The notes below the pieces were generated by a model, which was given only the letters and a program-made list of their open reading frames with translations, had not been told where the DNA came from and searched no databases. A stretch of 6,557 nucleotides of DNA, taken from the NCBI GenBank assembly GCA_963966315.1, contig CAWZYX010000147.1:1-6557 (forward strand). The letters run 5' to 3'. Source of the DNA: Winogradskyella_A sp963966315 (GTDB taxonomy: Bacteria; Bacteroidota; Bacteroidia; Flavobacteriales; Flavobacteriaceae). Positions 5,607 to 6,557 of the stretch are shown one piece after another. How positions within the stretch are numbered: position 1 is the first letter of the stretch; every line of letters starts with the position of its first letter. The position numbers and the translations under genes are program-made.

Positions 5607-6353
5607 ATGTGCTATCAGACCAGACAAATTCGAACGGTTAAGGACTTGGAAATGAAGTACAAGGTGGGCTTATCCAATCCGGCGTATCGCGATCTGTTCG
5701 ATAAACCGGCATACCATCTCAACGGATTTTCCCATCCCAATATGCTCATCATTCCGCAACAGAAACCCAAAGTTCTGGCGCCGGGAATCTGGGGGATTGT
5801 ACCTCCAAATAAACAAGCAGAAGACATTAAGTCGTATTACAAGGAAAGTATCAGATATGGCTCTGGCCTTAATGCGAGGAGTGAAAAACTTTTTGATCAT
5901 TTCATTTACAGGCGCTCGGTCTTTTCTCAGCGCTGTATTATACCGGTCACAGGATTTTTTGAACCCCATACCCACGAAATGAAGAAGTATCCGGTCTTTA
6001 TTCATCGATCTGATGACGACCTGTTTTCCTTAGCAGGTATTTACACCATTATCGGTAAGCATGTGACCTTTTCTATCCTTACTAAAGCTGCCGATCCATT
6101 CTTTGCAAAGATTCATAACGAGAAGAAGCGTCAACCGGTAATTTTAAATAAAGAAGCTGAAGCAACCTGGTTAAATGAAGACTTGGACACAGAAGAAATC
6201 AAGACCTTAATCAGGAGCGAGTATCCTGTTTCTACCCTTGAAGCATATCCTGTGAGTAGGGATATCTATAAGAGAACTGTTGATTCAAATGTTTCCGGTA
6301 TTACTGAACGAGTGAATTACTCGGAGATAGCCAGTGTAAGTTTTCAAATATAA
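5607..6353 (+). CDS. SRAP domain protein (SOS response-associated peptidase, YedK/HMCES family)
   Basis: A 248-residue SRAP protein. The family forms a covalent thiazolidine crosslink with abasic sites in single-stranded DNA through Cys2 after Met removal, shielding the lesion during replication. The catalytic set is visible: C2 (MCYQT), N89 in LNARSEKLF, E119 in GFFEP, and H170 in KIHNEKKRQPVIL, which correspond to Cys2, Asn75, Glu105 and His160 of E. coli YedK. Other family blocks are WGIVPPN at 62-68, RCIIPVTGFFE at 109-119 and FSLAGIYT at 140-147. The start is fixed by the need for Cys at position 2. Residues 3-4 are Tyr-Gln instead of the common Gly-Arg (MCGR). It is somewhat longer than YedK (about 220). 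It follows the ABC exporter by 19 bases, so it is likely last in the operon, and a strong terminator begins 3 bases after its stop. Confidence 0.93.
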   Translation: MCYQTRQIRTVKDLEMKYKVGLSNPAYRDLFDKPAYHLNGFSHPNMLIIPQQKPKVLAPGIWGIVPPNKQAEDIKSYYKESIRYGSGLNARSEKLFDHFIYRRSVFSQRCIIPVTGFFEPHTHEMKKYPVFIHRSDDDLFSLAGIYTIIGKHVTFSILTKAADPFFAKIHNEKKRQPVILNKEAEATWLNEDLDTEEIKTLIRSEYPVSTLEAYPVSRDIYKRTVDSNVSGITERVNYSEIASVSFQI

Positions 6354-6355
6354 AC

Positions 6356-6383
6356 AACCCCGCAAGAGCGGGGTTCTTTTTTT
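6356..6383 (+). terminator. Intrinsic terminator, perfect 8-bp stem plus T tract
   Basis: AACCCCGC (6356-6363), loop AAGA, GCGGGGTT (6368-6375) form a perfect 8-bp GC-rich hairpin. It is followed by C and seven T's (6377-6383). It starts 3 bases after the SRAP stop and ends the DinB / ABC / SRAP run. The T tract overlaps the stop codon of the convergent carboxylase gene by 2 bases. On the minus strand the hairpin is followed only by TTGTTTATA, so it may also slow transcription from the right, though less efficiently. Confidence 0.93.
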
Positions 6384-6549
6384 ACAATGGAATATTTCCG
6401 TGTTTTCGATTGGGTTCTGAAACCTCTTTATTTTTCAGCATATGAAAGGCTTTGATAAGCTTTCTTCTCGTATCCTTTGGCAGAATCACCTCGTCTATAT
6501 AACCTCGTTCTGCTGCACTGAAAGGATTGGCAAATAGCTTAGCGTATTC
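6382..6549 (-). CDS. pccB: Acyl-CoA (propionyl-CoA type) carboxylase beta subunit, C-terminal fragment
   Basis: The minus-strand frame ends at TAA (6384-6382) and runs 55 codons back to the contig end, so only the last tenth or so of a roughly 510-residue protein is present. The fragment reads EYAKLFANPFSAAERGYIDE, then a stretch containing VILPKDTRRKLIKAF, ending in RKHGNIPL. This is the highly conserved C-terminal tail of the biotin-dependent carboxyltransferase beta chain: FANPxxAAxRGYIDxVIxP, TRRxL, and terminal KHGNIPL. The enzyme transfers carboxyl from biotin to propionyl-CoA (or a related acyl-CoA) to make methylmalonyl-CoA, in complex with a biotin carboxylase subunit in the cytoplasm. 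Exact substrate cannot be told from the tail; methylmalonyl-CoA decarboxylase alpha is a close relative, so the symbol is tentative. Truncation is a contig-end effect, not a broken gene. The reading frame would continue into 6550-6557, but those bases are probably adapter. Confidence 0.88.
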   Translation of the reverse strand, partial: EYAKLFANPFSAAERGYIDEVILPKDTRRKLIKAFHMLKNKEVSEPNRKHGNIPL

Positions 6550-6557
6550 CTGTCTCT
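6550..6557. other. Probable Nextera mosaic-end remnant at contig end
   Basis: The last eight bases, CTGTCTCT, equal the first eight of the Nextera read-through adapter (CTGTCTCTTATACACATCT). Given a clear Nextera adapter at the other end, an exact 8-base match exactly at the terminus is unlikely to be chance, though eight bases alone cannot prove it. Confidence 0.7.

Noticed and set aside
5814..5825. CAAGCAGAAGAC, identical to the first 12 bases of the P7 adapter, inside the SRAP gene
   Set aside because: The match stops after 12 bases, the reading frame continues without a break, and the encoded NKQAEDIK fits the region before the conserved LNAR motif. It is genuine coding sequence and a chance match.
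5615..6005. Minus- and plus-strand open frames inside the SRAP gene
   Set aside because: The conserved SRAP catalytic residues fix the coding frame; the others show no domain or start context.

Overview
The window looks like one complete short-read contig from a member of the Bacteroidota, probably a flavobacterium. Four things suggest this: moderate GC content, start codons without clear Shine-Dalgarno sequences, Bacteroidota-type -7 boxes (TAnnTTTG) lying almost on top of start codons, and the protein families present. No lineage marker gene such as rRNA is present, so the assignment is an inference. Both ends carry sequencing-library sequence. Bases 1-53 are an Illumina P7 / i7 index / Nextera adapter. 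The last 8 bases (6550-6557) match the end of the Nextera transposon mosaic end. Genomic sequence is therefore about 54-6549.

Layout. Left block, minus strand: a secreted protein with a tandem (bilobal) retropepsin-like aspartic protease fold (378-1337). It is followed, through a TGATG stop/start overlap, by a 5' gene fragment encoding a secreted protein with a glycogen-binding (AMPK/CBM48-like) module (54-378), cut off by the adapter. A 101-bp divergent spacer separates this pair from a plus-strand YciO/YrdC-family gene (1439-2059), a relative of the threonylcarbamoyl-AMP synthases of tRNA t6A synthesis. That gene converges on, and overlaps by 4 bp, a minus-strand Bcr/CflA-type MFS drug exporter (2056-3267).

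Middle and right block, plus strand: a 65-bp divergent spacer leads into a likely three-gene run. It consists of a DinB-fold metal-binding protein (3333-3800), a complete ABC exporter half-transporter (3833-5587, apparent TTG start) and a SRAP/YedK-HMCES family DNA-protein crosslink protein (5607-6353). The run ends at a strong intrinsic terminator (6356-6383). Converging on it from the right is the last 55 codons of an acyl-CoA (propionyl-CoA type) carboxylase beta subunit.

Functionally this reads as ordinary chromosomal housekeeping and stress genes: two exporters, a DinB-like protein and a SRAP protein in neighbouring units, plus a secreted protease / glycogen-binding pair. I see no mobile element, CRISPR array, RNA gene or phage signature. 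The least explained part is the coupled protease / glycogen-binding pair, whose downstream continuation is lost at the contig end.
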